Positions 33,263 through 43,364 of a stretch of DNA of 64,000 nt are shown one piece after another. The first letter of the stretch is position 1. The number at the start of each line of letters is the position of its first letter. The DNA comes from an uncultured Pluralibacter sp. GTDB lineage: Bacteria; Pseudomonadota; Gammaproteobacteria; Enterobacterales; Enterobacteriaceae. The translations under genes were made by a program, and so were the position numbers. The stretch covers positions 1 through 64,000 of the forward strand of contig NZ_CAJYMB010000075.1 in the NCBI RefSeq assembly GCF_913775985.1, given 5' to 3'. The notes under the pieces were generated by a model. That model did not search any database and had not been told where the DNA came from. It saw nothing but the letters and a program-made list of their open reading frames with translations.

Positions 33263-34718
33263 TACACTCCAGTAACAGCTTAAACGCGCTCTCCATTTCT
33301 TCTTCCGGCATTGCCGCAAATCCCATCAGCAGCCCGCGCTGCACCGGCTCATTCAGATAGTAGCGGGAGAGTGGGCGCACCAGAATGCCTTTGGCGTTGG
33401 CCCTGGTGGCCAGCGCCGTATCGTCGCAGCCCGCATCGAGCTTCAGCACCAGATGCAGCCCGGCGTTGTCGTTAAACTCGCTCAGCGCCTCGCGGCCGAG
33501 ATAATCGATGATAAGTCCGGCCAGCCGCTGGCGGCGGCGTCCGTACAGCAGGCGCATCCGGCGAATATGCGCCGTGTAGTGGCCTTCGCTGATGAACTGC
33601 GCCAGCGCCTCCTGCTCCGCCAGCCGCCCGCTGCGGTACAGCTCGCCGTGGGCAGTTTTCAGCGCAGTAGCCAGCGGACGGGGCAGCACCACGTAACCCA
33701 ACCTCATGCCCGGCCACAGGGTTTTACTGAAGGTGCCGACATAAATCACCGGCGCTTCGTCCACCAGCCCCTGCAGGGCCGGAATTGGCTGGCCGGAGAA
33801 GCGAAACTCGCTGTCGTAATCATCTTCCACGATCCAGCTTCCGGTCTGCTTCGCCAGGGCCAGCAGGCGCTGGCGGCGCGCCAGGCTCATCACGCAGCCC
33901 AGCGGATACTGGTGCGACGGCGTGACGAAAATTAGCCGCGGCGGATTTTCCCCGGCGTCCGGCGGATCCATGCCGCTGAGATCGACGTCGACCGCCTTCA
34001 GGCTGACGCCGTTCATCTGCAGAACGTTGCGGATCCCCCAGTAGGCCGGCTCCTCTATCCACGCGCTATCGCCGGGATTACACAGCATCCGCGACACCAG
34101 ATCGATAGCCTGGTGAATACCCTCGACGATTAAAATCTGCTCCGGCCCGCAGCGCACCGAGCGGGCGACGCGCAGATACTCCATTAGCGCCTGATGCAGG
34201 GCGGGGCTGCCGCCGGGCGGGCTGTAGGAGAGTCGTTCCGGGCGCGGCTTGCGGCTGACCCGGGCGCGGATTTTGTGCAGCAGGGCGTGGGGAAACTCGG
34301 TGACGTCGGGCACGCCGGGTAAAAACGCGCCCCACTGGCGGGGGCTGGCGCGGCCGTGGGCGAGCAGATTTTCTCCCCGCGCCGACAGCGTAATGCTGCG
34401 CGCGTCGCCCTGGCCTGTCTGGTGATAGCCGGAGGCGAACAGCAGCGCGTCCGGCACCGTGTCCGCGACGAAAGTGCCGCTGCCGGAGCGGGAAACAATG
34501 TAGCCCTCGGCCAGCAGCTGCTCGTAAACCGTCAGCACCGTATTGCGCGACAGCCCGAGCTGGGTAGCCAGATCCCGCGACGGCGGCAGCCGGCTGCCGG
34601 TAGTCAGGCTGCCATCGAGGATCGCCGCGCGCACGGCGTTATACAGCTTTTTATGCAGCCGGCCCTCCGGCTGCGCGTCCAGCCTGAGCTGCAGCAGATC
34701 GCACACTAAAGATCGCAA
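33252..34718 (-). CDS. MocR-family (PdxR/GabR-like) transcriptional regulator
   Basis: A 488-residue fusion of a GntR-type winged helix (about residues 15-80, SRLPPSRDLATQLGLSRNTVLTVYEQL) and a fold-type I aminotransferase domain. The PLP-binding lysine is in YVGTFSKTLWPGMRLGY near residue 330. Such proteins sense PLP and often a substrate aldimine, for example GABA with GabR. It is divergent from a PuuE-like GABA aminotransferase across 115 bases, which suggests it controls that gene. The pair is absent from this position in E. coli. Confidence 0.9.
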   Translation of the reverse strand: MRSLVCDLLQLRLDAQPEGRLHKKLYNAVRAAILDGSLTTGSRLPPSRDLATQLGLSRNTVLTVYEQLLAEGYIVSRSGSGTFVADTVPDALLFASGYHQTGQGDARSITLSARGENLLAHGRASPRQWGAFLPGVPDVTEFPHALLHKIRARVSRKPRPERLSYSPPGGSPALHQALMEYLRVARSVRCGPEQILIVEGIHQAIDLVSRMLCNPGDSAWIEEPAYWGIRNVLQMNGVSLKAVDVDLSGMDPPDAGENPPRLIFVTPSHQYPLGCVMSLARRQRLLALAKQTGSWIVEDDYDSEFRFSGQPIPALQGLVDEAPVIYVGTFSKTLWPGMRLGYVVLPRPLATALKTAHGELYRSGRLAEQEALAQFISEGHYTAHIRRMRLLYGRRRQRLAGLIIDYLGREALSEFNDNAGLHLVLKLDAGCDDTALATRANAKGILVRPLSRYYLNEPVQRGLLMGFAAMPEEEMESAFKLLLECIKN

Positions 34719-34833
34719 TTGGATCCCTTAATTATTCAAAACTGGTACTCGATTATAGAACCGCCGGGGGTTAAAACCACTGTTATGTTTCGTAATTGTT
34801 AACACCAACCGTACATGAAAAAGGGTAAAGCCG
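34719..34833. promoter_or_regulatory. Divergent control region of the MocR-type gene and the aminotransferase
   Basis: This 115-base space must hold both promoters and the operator. TGGTAC at about 34743 and GGGTTAAAACC near 34769 are possible recognition half-sites, but I cannot define a clear MocR direct repeat. The aminotransferase start at 34834 has AAAGGG upstream. Confidence 0.45.
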
Positions 34834-36099
34834 ATGAACAACAGTGAACTGAATCAGCGCCGCCTGCAGGCGACGCCGCGCGGTATAGGCGTGATGTGCG
34901 ACTTCTATGCCGAGAGCGCGGATAACGCGACGCTGCGGGATACGCAGGGCAACGAAATGATTGATTTTGCTGCCGGTATCGCGGTGCTCAATACCGGCCA
35001 CCGCCACCCGAAAGTGGTGGCCGCCATCGAGCAGCAGCTGAAGGCGTTTACCCACACCGCGTATCAAATAGTCCCGTATGAAAGCTACATCTCGCTGGCG
35101 GAAAAGATTAACCAGCGCGTGCCGGTCAGCGGCCCGGCCAAAACGGCCTTTTTCACTACCGGTGCAGAGGCGGTTGAGAACGCGGTCAAAATCGCCCGCG
35201 CCTACACGAAGCGTCCGGGGATTATTACTTTCGGCGGCGGCTTCCACGGCCGCACCTTTATGACTATGGCGCTGACCGGCAAAGTGGCACCCTACAAAAT
35301 CGGCTTTGGCCCGTTCCCCGGTTCGGTCTTTCACGGCCTGTACCCTAACGCGCTGCACGGCGTCAGCACTGCCGACGCGCTGAAAAGCCTCGACCGCATC
35401 TTCAAGGCGGATATCGCCGCGGATCAGGTGGCGGCGATCGTTCTGGAGCCGGTACAGGGCGAGGGCGGCTTCAACGTGGCGCCCGCCGATTTTATGCAGG
35501 GGCTGCGCCAGCTGTGCGATACCCACGGTATTCTGCTGATCGCCGATGAAGTGCAGACCGGCTTTGCCCGCACCGGCAAGCTGTTTGCCATGGAGCATTA
35601 CGACGTGAAGCCGGATTTGATCACGATGGCGAAAAGCCTCGCGGGCGGGATGCCGCTCTCCGCCGTGGCCGGACGCGCCGAGGTAATGGACGCGCCAGCT
35701 GCGGGCGGTCTGGGCGGCACCTATGCCGGTAACCCGCTGGCAGTCGCCGCCGCGCACGCCGTGCTGGAGGTGATTGAAGAAGAGCAGCTGTGCGCCCGCG
35801 CCGCGGAGCTTGGTCATCATCTGGTAGAGGTGCTCAACGGTGCCAAAGCCGACTGTCCCTATATTGCCGACGTGCGCGCCCAGGGCTCGATGGTGGCAGT
35901 AGAGTTTAACGATCCGCAGAGCGGTGAACCTTCACCGGCCTTCACCCGCCAGGTGCAGGAAAAGGCGCTGGCGCAGGGGCTTATCCTGCTGAGCTGTGGC
36001 GTTTACGGCAACGTCATCCGCTTCCTTTACCCTCTGACAATCCCGCAAACCCAGTTCCAGAACGCGCTGGAGATAATTCGACGCTCCCTCAGCCAATAG
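34834..36099 (+). CDS. puuE: 4-aminobutyrate aminotransferase, PuuE-like
   Basis: A 421-residue class III PLP aminotransferase, the length of E. coli PuuE, and closer to PuuE than to GabT in phrases such as TPRGIGVMC, PYESYISLAEKIN and KIGFGPFPGSV. It converts GABA and 2-oxoglutarate to succinate semialdehyde and glutamate. The PLP lysine lies in TMAKSLAGGMPLS. It stands alone, without a succinate-semialdehyde dehydrogenase or GABA permease, and faces a MocR-type regulator. A GabT label cannot be fully excluded. Confidence 0.9.
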   Translation: MNNSELNQRRLQATPRGIGVMCDFYAESADNATLRDTQGNEMIDFAAGIAVLNTGHRHPKVVAAIEQQLKAFTHTAYQIVPYESYISLAEKINQRVPVSGPAKTAFFTTGAEAVENAVKIARAYTKRPGIITFGGGFHGRTFMTMALTGKVAPYKIGFGPFPGSVFHGLYPNALHGVSTADALKSLDRIFKADIAADQVAAIVLEPVQGEGGFNVAPADFMQGLRQLCDTHGILLIADEVQTGFARTGKLFAMEHYDVKPDLITMAKSLAGGMPLSAVAGRAEVMDAPAAGGLGGTYAGNPLAVAAAHAVLEVIEEEQLCARAAELGHHLVEVLNGAKADCPYIADVRAQGSMVAVEFNDPQSGEPSPAFTRQVQEKALAQGLILLSCGVYGNVIRFLYPLTIPQTQFQNALEIIRRSLSQ

Positions 36100-36105
36100 T
36101 GGCGG

Positions 36106-36130
36106 GCCGCTCTTCGGAGCGGCTTTTTTT
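36106..36130 (+). terminator. Terminator of the aminotransferase gene
   Basis: GCCGCTC/GAGCGGC closes a TTCG tetraloop and is followed by seven T. It lies 7 bases after the stop. Confidence 0.93.
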
Positions 36131-36303
36131 GTCACGTTTTTGTTACATTCCCCGCAAAATCAGTATCCCAAACGTCACAAGATCGGGTATGTTTTTAGCA
36201 CAGTCTGCTGAAAATGCGCGCTCAGTCGGCGAAATAATGAAATAAAGCGCTAAATAACAACATCACAACAAACGTAATAACCATAACAATGGGGAATATC
36301 AGG

Positions 36304-37401
36304 ATGAACATGAAGGGTAAGGCGTTACTGGCAGGATGTATTGCGCTGGCGTTCAGTGCCGCGGTTCAGGCCGACATTAAAGTCGCGGTGGTTGGGGCGA
36401 TGTCCGGCCCGGTTGCGCAGTACGGCGATCAGGAATTTACCGGCGCCGCGCAGGCGGTTGCCGACATTAACGCCAAAGGCGGGATCAAAGGCGAGAAGCT
36501 GCAAATCGTAAAATATGATGACGCCTGCGATCCGAAACAGGCGGTTGCGGTCGCCAACAAAGTGGTTAACGACGGCGTGAAGTACGTTATCGGCCACCTG
36601 TGCTCCTCTTCAACCCAGCCGGCCTCGGACATCTATGACGATGAAGGCATTCTGATGATCACCCCGGCGGCCACCGCGCCGGAGCTGACCGCGCGCGGTT
36701 ACAAGCTGATCCTGCGCACCACCGGTCTCGACTCGGATCAGGGCCCGACGGCGGCAAAATACATTATCAACACCGTGAAGCCGAAGCGCATTGCGATCAT
36801 TCACGATAAGCAGCAGTACGGCGAAGGCCTGGCGCGCTCGGTGCAGGACGGCCTGAAGGGCAAAGCGAACGTGGTGTTCTTTGACGGTATTACCGCCGGG
36901 GAGAAAGATTTCTCCACGCTGGTGGCCCGCCTGAAAAAAGAGAATATCGACTTCGTCTACTACGGCGGCTATCACCCGGAGCTGGGGCAGATCCTGCGCC
37001 AGGCCCGCGCGGCCGGTCTTAAAACCCAGTTTATGGGGCCGGAAGGTGTGGCTAACGTTTCTCTGTCGAACATCGCCGGTGAATCGTCAGAAGGCATCCT
37101 GGTGACCAAACTGAAAAATTACGATCAGGTTCCGGCTAACAAACCGGTTGTTGACGCCATCAAGGCGAAGAAACAGGATCCGAGCGGTGCTTTCGTCTGG
37201 ACTACCTATGCCGCAATCCAGTCGCTGGCGGCCGGGCTGAATCAGTCCGACGATCCGGCGAAAATTGCCGACTGGCTGAAGGGCAATACCGTCGATACCG
37301 TGATGGGGCCGCTCTCCTGGGACAGCAAGGGCGACCTGAAAGGCTTTGAGTTCGGCGTCTTTACCTGGCACGCCAACGGCACCGCCACCGACGCGAAGTA
37401 A
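36304..37401 (+). CDS. livJ: Leu/Ile/Val/Thr-binding periplasmic protein LivJ
   Basis: A 365-residue substrate-binding protein of the LIV-I system. A signal peptide of 23 residues ends AVQA before [13 protein letters not shown]. It delivers branched-chain amino acids to LivHMGF. I chose the ATG at 36304, which follows AGG and matches the family start; five upstream codons to 36289 are also open. The 200-base leader shares an 11-base motif (36197-36207) with the livK leader, consistent with shared Lrp or leucine control. Confidence 0.97.
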   Translation: MNMKGKALLAGCIALAFSAAVQADIKVAVVGAMSGPVAQYGDQEFTGAAQAVADINAKGGIKGEKLQIVKYDDACDPKQAVAVANKVVNDGVKYVIGHLCSSSTQPASDIYDDEGILMITPAATAPELTARGYKLILRTTGLDSDQGPTAAKYIINTVKPKRIAIIHDKQQYGEGLARSVQDGLKGKANVVFFDGITAGEKDFSTLVARLKKENIDFVYYGGYHPELGQILRQARAAGLKTQFMGPEGVANVSLSNIAGESSEGILVTKLKNYDQVPANKPVVDAIKAKKQDPSGAFVWTTYAAIQSLAAGLNQSDDPAKIADWLKGNTVDTVMGPLSWDSKGDLKGFEFGVFTWHANGTATDAK

Positions 37402-37410
37402 TTCTCCTGC

Positions 37411-37440
37411 CGGGTGAGGGGCTGCCCTCACCCGCTTTTA
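37411..37440 (+). terminator. livJ terminator
   Basis: CGGGTGAGGG/CCCTCACCCG with a GCTG loop and TTTT. It ends at the stop of the convergent panM gene (37438). Confidence 0.88.
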
Positions 37441-37830
37441 CGCTTCCCGCACTTTTTCCCAGCCGTTTTCATCGTTCACAAACCCCAGCGCCTGCATAAA
37501 CGCATCCATTGCCGCAGCGTCTCCGGTACCGCGCTTCTCCATGTGCCAGCCGCGAATATCGGCATTGTCGCGCAGCGTCTCTTCCAGCAAATACTGGCCC
37601 ACGCCGCGTCGGCGGGTGACTTCGCGCACGCACAGCGCGGCGAGCTGCGCCCGATCGCCGCGGCGAATGACCTGCACTGCGCCGAGCAGCCGGTCGTTAA
37701 AGCGCGCCGCGTAAAGCCGGTGCGTCTCGTTCAGGATTAATTCAGCGGGATCGGTATCCGGCCAGATTTTGCCGAGATCGATGCGGTCCTGCTCGCTGAG
37801 AGCAGTCAGTCTGAGAATAGTCAGTTTCAT
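37438..37830 (-). CDS. panM: PanD maturation factor PanM
   Basis: A 130-residue GNAT-fold protein (E. coli YhhK, 127). It triggers self-cleavage of pro-PanD, the aspartate decarboxylase of coenzyme A synthesis, and represses it when acetyl-CoA is high. The acetyl-CoA-binding motif is in VREVTRRRGVGQYLLEE. I chose the ATG at 37830 (MKLTILRLT), the family start; 17 further codons are open upstream. It lies between livJ and livK as in E. coli. Confidence 0.94.
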   Translation of the reverse strand: MKLTILRLTALSEQDRIDLGKIWPDTDPAELILNETHRLYAARFNDRLLGAVQVIRRGDRAQLAALCVREVTRRRGVGQYLLEETLRDNADIRGWHMEKRGTGDAAAMDAFMQALGFVNDENGWEKVREA

Positions 37831-38250
37831 GTGAAGCCTGCAGATGCAAAAAGAATTCGCTGAGTGTATCGAAGATCGCAATTCACCGGTTTGACTTTTT
37901 TTCTTGCTGCCAGGGGATTTGTTTAGTTCTGCTGAAAACGGCGGCGAAATCGGTGGCTGAAATAAAAATAAACAAAACTTTAACCTGACTGCATGCCTTT
38001 TTATTGGCGAATTACACCGTTATTTTATGCTGAAAACCCCGCTTGTTTTTGTTTATCTCCCGATTAATACAGAATATTATCTTTGCTTAATCGACTGAAA
38101 TATAGAGATTTTGGTCTTGTTTTTGGCTAAAAAACTCTATAAACCATTAAACAGAATGAAAAAAATAGCATTGTGCATAAAAAGCACAGTCTGAATTTTG
38201 TTCAAATAACAAAAAATTAACAGCACAACATCACGAACGGGGAGTTACAC
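37831..38250 (+). promoter_or_regulatory. livK upstream control region
   Basis: A 420-base AT-rich space between panM and livK with no credible gene. It contains an imperfect inverted repeat at 38102-38140 (TATAGAG...CTCTAT arms) and the motif AGCACAGTCTG at 38183-38193, also present in the livJ leader. The AT richness and repeated A/T tracts fit Lrp and possibly H-NS binding. The livK ribosome binding site is GGGGAG. The panM promoter must lie at its left edge. Confidence 0.6.
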
Positions 38251-39360
38251 ATGAAACGGAATGCAAAAACGCTGATCGCGGGCACGATCGCACTGGCCCT
38301 GTCGCAGACTGCGGTGGCAAAAGACATTAATGTGGCGGTGATTGGCGCGATGTCTGGCCCGGTTGCGCAGTGGGGTGATATGGAATTCAACGGCGCGCGG
38401 CAGGCGATTAAAGATATCAATGCCGCCGGCGGCATCAAGGGCGATAAGCTGGTTGCCGTCGAATATGACGACGCCTGCGATCCCAAGCAGGCGGTGGCGG
38501 TGGCCAACAAAGTGGTCAACGCAGGCATTAAATACGTCATCGGCCATCTTTGCTCCTCCTCCACCCAGCCGGCGTCCGATATTTATGAGGACGAGGGCAT
38601 CCTGATGATCTCGCCGGGTGCCACCAACCCGGAGCTGACCCAGCGCGGCTACCAGTACATCATGCGCACCGCCGGGCTGGACTCGTCCCAGGGGCCGACC
38701 GCCGCGAAATATATTCTTGAGCATGTTAAGCCCCAGCGCATCGCCATCATTCACGATAAACAGCAGTACGGCGAAGGGCTGGCCCGCTCGGTGATGGACG
38801 GCCTGAAAAAAGGCGGCGCGAATGTAGTGTTCTTCGACGGTATCACCGCCGGGGAGAAAGACTTTTCTGCCCTCGTGGCGCGCCTGAAAAAAGAGAATAT
38901 CGATTTCGTTTATTACGGCGGCTACTACCCGGAAATGGGGCAGATCCTGCGCCAGGCCCGCGCGGTGAATTTGAATACCCGCTTTATGGGCCCCGAGGGC
39001 GTGGGCAACTCCTCGCTCTCCAACATCGCGGGCGCGGCGGGAGAAGGCATGCTGGTTACGATGCCGAAACGCTATGACCAGGATCCGGCCAACAAAGCGA
39101 TTGTTGACGCGCTGAAAGCAGAGAAAAAAGACCCGAGCGGCCCGTACGTGTGGATCACCTATGCGGCGGTGCAGTCGCTGGCGACCGCCATGGACCGCAC
39201 CGGCAGCCGGGATCCGCTGGTGCTGGTGAAAGATTTAAAAGCTCACGGGGCAAAAACCGTGATTGGGCCGCTGAATTGGGATGAAAAAGGCGATCTGAAG
39301 GGATTTGAATTTGGGGTCTTCCAGTGGCACGCGGACGGTTCGTCCACCGTTGCACCGTAA
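38251..39360 (+). CDS. livK: Leucine-specific periplasmic binding protein LivK
   Basis: A 369-residue binding protein, the E. coli length, and a close paralogue of LivJ in this window. A signal peptide of 23 residues ends in TAVA before [14 protein letters not shown]. It gives the LIV transporter leucine specificity. It begins the livKHMGF operon, and a stem-loop in the livK-livH spacer probably sets a higher level of LivK than of the membrane parts. Confidence 0.97.
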   Translation: MKRNAKTLIAGTIALALSQTAVAKDINVAVIGAMSGPVAQWGDMEFNGARQAIKDINAAGGIKGDKLVAVEYDDACDPKQAVAVANKVVNAGIKYVIGHLCSSSTQPASDIYEDEGILMISPGATNPELTQRGYQYIMRTAGLDSSQGPTAAKYILEHVKPQRIAIIHDKQQYGEGLARSVMDGLKKGGANVVFFDGITAGEKDFSALVARLKKENIDFVYYGGYYPEMGQILRQARAVNLNTRFMGPEGVGNSSLSNIAGAAGEGMLVTMPKRYDQDPANKAIVDALKAEKKDPSGPYVWITYAAVQSLATAMDRTGSRDPLVLVKDLKAHGAKTVIGPLNWDEKGDLKGFEFGVFQWHADGSSTVAP

Positions 39361-39380
39361 TAAGAAGACGCGTTATCCCG

Positions 39381-39405
39381 CTGCCCGCGCTTCGGTGCCG
39401 GGCAG
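39381..39405 (+). other. Stem-loop in livK-livH spacer
   Basis: CTGCCCG (39381-39387) pairs with CGGGCAG (39399-39405). There is no long T run, so it probably protects or attenuates the livK mRNA rather than ending it. Confidence 0.6.
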
Positions 39406-39423
39406 AGTTAAAAAGGTTACCTT

Positions 39424-40350
39424 ATGTCTGAGCAGTTTCTCTATTTTCTCCAGCAGATGTTTAACGGCGTCACGCTGGGAAGCACCTACGCGCTGATCGC
39501 CATCGGCTACACCATGGTTTACGGCATTATCGGGATGATCAACTTCGCCCACGGCGAGGTCTACATGATTGGCAGCTATGTGTCGTTCATGATTATCGCC
39601 GCCCTGATGATGATGGGCATCGACACCAGCTGGCTGCTGGTGGCCGCCGGGTTCGTCGGCGCTATCGTGATCGCCAGCGCCTACGGCTGGAGCATCGAGC
39701 GGGTGGCCTACCGGCCGGTGCGCAGCTCCAAGCGCCTGATTGCCCTGATCTCCGCCATCGGCATGTCCATTTTCCTGCAAAACTACGTCAGCCTGACCGA
39801 AGGCTCCCGGGATATTGCTCTGCCGAGCCTGTTTAACGGCCAGTGGCTGATAGGCCAGGGAGAGAACTTCTCCGCCAGCATCACCACCATGCAGCTGGTT
39901 ATCTGGATAGTGACGTTCGTCGCCATGCTGGCGCTGACGCTGTTTATTCGCTACTCCCGCATGGGCCGCGCCTGCCGCGCCTGCGCGGAAGATCTGAAAA
40001 TGGCCAGCCTGCTCGGCATTAACACCGACCGCGTTATCGCCCTGACCTTCGTTATCGGCGCGGCAATGGCGGCGGTGGCGGGCGTGCTGCTCGGCCAGCT
40101 GTACGGCGTGATCAATCCCTACATCGGCTTTATGGCCGGGATGAAAGCCTTTACCGCCGCGGTACTGGGCGGCATCGGCAGCATTCCCGGGGCGATGATC
40201 GGCGGGCTGATCCTCGGCATCGCGGAGTCGCTCTCTTCCGCCTACCTGAGCACGGAATACAAAGATGTGGTCTCCTTCGCGCTGCTGATCGTGGTGCTGC
40301 TGGTGATGCCCACCGGCATTCTGGGCCGTCCGGAGGTAGAGAAAGTATGA
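39424..40350 (+). CDS. livH: Branched-chain amino acid ABC permease LivH
   Basis: A 308-residue inner-membrane permease with about eight hydrophobic segments, the E. coli length. It pairs with LivM to form the channel. The signature [21 protein letters not shown], which contacts the ATPases, is near residue 195. It overlaps livM by 4 bases (ATGA). Confidence 0.97.
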   Translation: MSEQFLYFLQQMFNGVTLGSTYALIAIGYTMVYGIIGMINFAHGEVYMIGSYVSFMIIAALMMMGIDTSWLLVAAGFVGAIVIASAYGWSIERVAYRPVRSSKRLIALISAIGMSIFLQNYVSLTEGSRDIALPSLFNGQWLIGQGENFSASITTMQLVIWIVTFVAMLALTLFIRYSRMGRACRACAEDLKMASLLGINTDRVIALTFVIGAAMAAVAGVLLGQLYGVINPYIGFMAGMKAFTAAVLGGIGSIPGAMIGGLILGIAESLSSAYLSTEYKDVVSFALLIVVLLVMPTGILGRPEVEKV

Positions 40351-41624
40351 AACCGATGCATTTTGCGATGGCGCTGCTGTCGGCGGCGATGTTCTTCGTG
40401 CTGGCCGCGGTGTTTATGGGGGTTCAGCTGAGCCTGAGCGGCACGACGCTGGTGGTAAACCGCGCGGCGGACGTCCGCTGGGAGTGGATCGCCGTGGGCA
40501 CCGGCGTGGTGTTTTTGTTTCAGCTGCTGCGCCCGCTGTTCCAGCGCGGTATGAAAAGCATTTCCGGGCCTAAATTTGTGCTGCCGGCTATCGACGGCTC
40601 AACGCTCAAGCAGAAGCTGTTTCTGATTGCGCTGATCGTCGCCGCCGCGGCGTGGCCGTTTATGGTCTCCCGCGGCACGGTGGATATCGCCACTCTGACC
40701 ATGATCTACATTATTCTGGGTCTCGGTCTGAATGTGGTGGTCGGGCTTTCCGGCCTGCTGGTGCTGGGCTACGGCGGCTTCTACGCTATCGGCGCATACA
40801 CCTTCGCGCTGCTTAACCACTATTACGGCCTCGGCTTCTGGACCTGCCTGCCGCTGGCGGGCCTCGTGGCCGCTACGGCCGGTTTCCTGCTCGGCTTCCC
40901 GGTGCTGCGCCTGCGCGGCGACTATCTGGCGATTGTGACCCTCGGCTTCGGTGAGATCGTGCGTATTCTGCTGCTCAACAACACCGAAATTACCGGCGGT
41001 CCGAACGGCATCAGCCAGATCCCCAAACCGACCTTTTTCGGTCTGGAGTTCAGCCGCTCGGCGCGGGAAGGGGGCTGGGATACCTTCAGCAACTTCTTTA
41101 ACGTCAAGTACGATCCCTCCGACCGGGTCATTTTTCTCTATCTGGTGGCGCTGCTGCTGGTAGTGCTTACGCTGTTCGTGATTAACCGCCTGCTGCGCAT
41201 GCCGCTGGGCCGCGCCTGGGAAGCCCTGCGCGAAGATGAAATTGCCTGCCGCTCGCTGGGCCTGAGCCCGACGCGCATCAAGCTGACGGCGTTCACCATT
41301 AGCGCCGCCTTTGCCGGTTTTGCCGGTACGCTGTTTGCAGCGCGCCAGGGCTTCGTCAGCCCGGAGTCCTTCACCTTCGCCGAGTCGGCCTTCGTGCTGG
41401 CTATCGTGGTACTGGGCGGTATGGGATCGCAGTTTGCGGTGATCCTGGCGGCGGTGCTGCTGGTGGTATCGCGTGAAATGATGCGCGACTTTAACGAGTA
41501 CAGCATGCTGATGCTGGGCGCGCTGATGGTGCTGATGATGATCTGGCGTCCTCAGGGCCTGCTGCCGATGACCCGGCCGCAGCTGAAGCTGAAAAAGAGT
41601 AACGGGAAAGGAGAGCAGGCATGA
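40347..41624 (+). CDS. livM: Branched-chain amino acid ABC permease LivM
   Basis: A 425-residue inner-membrane permease, the second channel subunit. It has two extra N-terminal hydrophobic segments before the core that begins with [19 protein letters not shown]. The ATPase-contact loop [21 protein letters not shown] is near residue 295. It overlaps both livH and livG by 4 bases. Confidence 0.97.
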   Translation: MKPMHFAMALLSAAMFFVLAAVFMGVQLSLSGTTLVVNRAADVRWEWIAVGTGVVFLFQLLRPLFQRGMKSISGPKFVLPAIDGSTLKQKLFLIALIVAAAAWPFMVSRGTVDIATLTMIYIILGLGLNVVVGLSGLLVLGYGGFYAIGAYTFALLNHYYGLGFWTCLPLAGLVAATAGFLLGFPVLRLRGDYLAIVTLGFGEIVRILLLNNTEITGGPNGISQIPKPTFFGLEFSRSAREGGWDTFSNFFNVKYDPSDRVIFLYLVALLLVVLTLFVINRLLRMPLGRAWEALREDEIACRSLGLSPTRIKLTAFTISAAFAGFAGTLFAARQGFVSPESFTFAESAFVLAIVVLGGMGSQFAVILAAVLLVVSREMMRDFNEYSMLMLGALMVLMMIWRPQGLLPMTRPQLKLKKSNGKGEQA

Positions 41625-42388
41625 GTCAGCCACTGTTATCGGTAAATGGCCTGATGATGCGCTTCGGCGGCCTGCTGGCGGTGAATAACGTCAATCTGGA
41701 GCTGCATCCGCAGGAAATCGTCTCGCTGATAGGCCCGAACGGCGCGGGTAAAACCACGGTATTCAACTGCCTGACCGGCTTCTACAAGCCCACCGGCGGC
41801 AGCATTCAGCTGCGCGAACGGCATCTTGAAGGACTTTCGGGCCAGCAAATTGCCCGCATGGGCGTAGTGCGCACGTTCCAGCACGTGCGCCTGTTTCGCG
41901 AAATGACGGTGATTGAAAACCTGCTGGTGGCCCAGCACCAGCAGCTGAAAACCGGCGTCTTCTCCGGGCTGCTGAAAACCCCGGCATTTCGCCAGGCCCA
42001 GAGCGAGGCGCTGGATCGCGCCGCGACCTGGCTGGATCGTATTGGCCTGCTGGCCCACGCTAACCGCCAGGCCAGCAATCTGGCTTACGGCGATCAGCGA
42101 CGGCTTGAAATCGCCCGCTGCATGGTGACCCAGCCGGAGATCCTGATGCTCGACGAGCCGGCTGCCGGACTTAACCCGAAAGAGACCAAAGAGCTGGATG
42201 AGCTTATCGCCGAGCTGCGCAGCCACCACAACACCACCATTCTGCTGATTGAGCATGACATGAAGCTGGTGATGGGCATTTCCGATCGGATTTACGTCGT
42301 TAACCAGGGCACGCCGCTGGCCAACGGCACGCCGGACGAGATCCGCAACAATCCCGACGTTATTCGCGCATATCTGGGTGAGGCATAA
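41621..42388 (+). CDS. livG: Branched-chain amino acid ABC ATPase LivG
   Basis: A 255-residue ATPase. Walker [10 protein letters not shown] is near residue 38, the signature [13 protein letters not shown] near 150 and Walker [13 protein letters not shown] near 177. It couples ATP hydrolysis to leucine, isoleucine and valine import with LivF. It ends one base before livF. Confidence 0.97.
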   Translation: MSQPLLSVNGLMMRFGGLLAVNNVNLELHPQEIVSLIGPNGAGKTTVFNCLTGFYKPTGGSIQLRERHLEGLSGQQIARMGVVRTFQHVRLFREMTVIENLLVAQHQQLKTGVFSGLLKTPAFRQAQSEALDRAATWLDRIGLLAHANRQASNLAYGDQRRLEIARCMVTQPEILMLDEPAAGLNPKETKELDELIAELRSHHNTTILLIEHDMKLVMGISDRIYVVNQGTPLANGTPDEIRNNPDVIRAYLGEA

Positions 42389-42389
42389 G

Positions 42390-43103
42390 ATGGAAAACGT
42401 GATGTTATCTTTTGACCGCGTCAGCGCCCACTACGGAAAAATTCAGGCGCTGCACGAGGTGAGCCTGCATATTAACCAGGGCGAAATCGTGACGCTTATC
42501 GGCGCCAACGGCGCGGGCAAAACCACGCTGCTCGGCACGCTGTGCGGCGATCCGCGCGCCAGCGCCGGGCGCGTCGTGTTTGATAGCAAAGACATTACCG
42601 ACTGGCAGACGGCAAAAATTATGCGCGAGGCGGTGGCGATTGTACCGGAAGGGCGGCGCGTTTTCTCCCGCATGACCGTGGACGAGAACCTGGCGATGGG
42701 CGGCTTTTTTACCGACCGCAGCCAGTATCAGACCCGCATCAAGTGGGTGTATGAGCTGTTCCCGCGCCTGTGGGAGCGCCGCATTCAGCGGGCGGGCACC
42801 ATGTCCGGCGGCGAGCAGCAGATGCTGGCTATTGGCCGGGCGCTGATGAGCCAGCCGCGGCTGCTGCTGCTTGACGAGCCGTCTCTCGGGCTGGCGCCGA
42901 TTATTATCCAGCAGATCTTCGACACCATCGAGCAGCTGCGCAAAGAGGGGATGACCATCTTCCTCGTGGAGCAAAACGCCAATCAGGCCCTGAAGCTTGC
43001 GGATCGCGGCTACGTGCTGGAGAACGGCCGCGTAGTGCTGGAAGATACCGGCGACGCGCTGCTGGCCAACGAAGCAGTGCGCAGCGCCTACCTCGGCGGT
43101 TAA
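42390..43103 (+). CDS. livF: Branched-chain amino acid ABC ATPase LivF
   Basis: A 237-residue ATPase, the E. coli length from the ATG at 42390. Walker A GANGAGKTT, signature MSGGEQQML and Walker B LLLDEPSLGLAP are intact. It is the last gene of the livKHMGF operon and is followed by a strong terminator. Confidence 0.97.
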   Translation: MENVMLSFDRVSAHYGKIQALHEVSLHINQGEIVTLIGANGAGKTTLLGTLCGDPRASAGRVVFDSKDITDWQTAKIMREAVAIVPEGRRVFSRMTVDENLAMGGFFTDRSQYQTRIKWVYELFPRLWERRIQRAGTMSGGEQQMLAIGRALMSQPRLLLLDEPSLGLAPIIIQQIFDTIEQLRKEGMTIFLVEQNANQALKLADRGYVLENGRVVLEDTGDALLANEAVRSAYLGG

Positions 43104-43110
43104 TCCTCAG

Positions 43111-43134
43111 CCCCGGCGCCGCGCCGGGGTTTTT
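43111..43134 (+). terminator. liv operon terminator
   Basis: CCCCGGCG/CGCCGGGG with a three-base loop, followed by TTTTT. Confidence 0.93.
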
Positions 43135-43218
43135 CACTGCGGCCTGTCACGTTATCCTCTTTTTCGTGCTTATTACTGGCCTTTCCCGTGCCGAATCTCT
43201 CAATTTGCTGCCGCCGCA

Positions 43219-43236
43219 CCGTCACACGCTTGTCAT
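43219..43236 (+). promoter_or_regulatory. PhoB box upstream of ugpB
   Basis: CCGTCAC-ACGC-TTGTCAT is two 7-base Pho half-sites separated by 4 bases, the spacing of the PhoB consensus. It lies about 130 bases before ugpB. In E. coli the ugp operon is induced by phosphate starvation through PhoB. Confidence 0.75.
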
Positions 43237-43364
43237 CCCCCGTACCCGTTACTATCTTTTTGTTGTAATAAAAATGTTATTTTTTCGTCATAAGAACGTG
43301 TCATGTTAGCCCGCGAATACCAACGCGTGGGATCGCTCATCCAGAACTACAAGAGAGATAATCG

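Noticed and set aside
43283-43304. Second Pho box near TTCGTCATAAGAACGTGTCAT
   Set aside because: The two GTCAT units are 13 bases apart, not the 11 expected for PhoB half-sites, so I kept only the box at 43219-43236.
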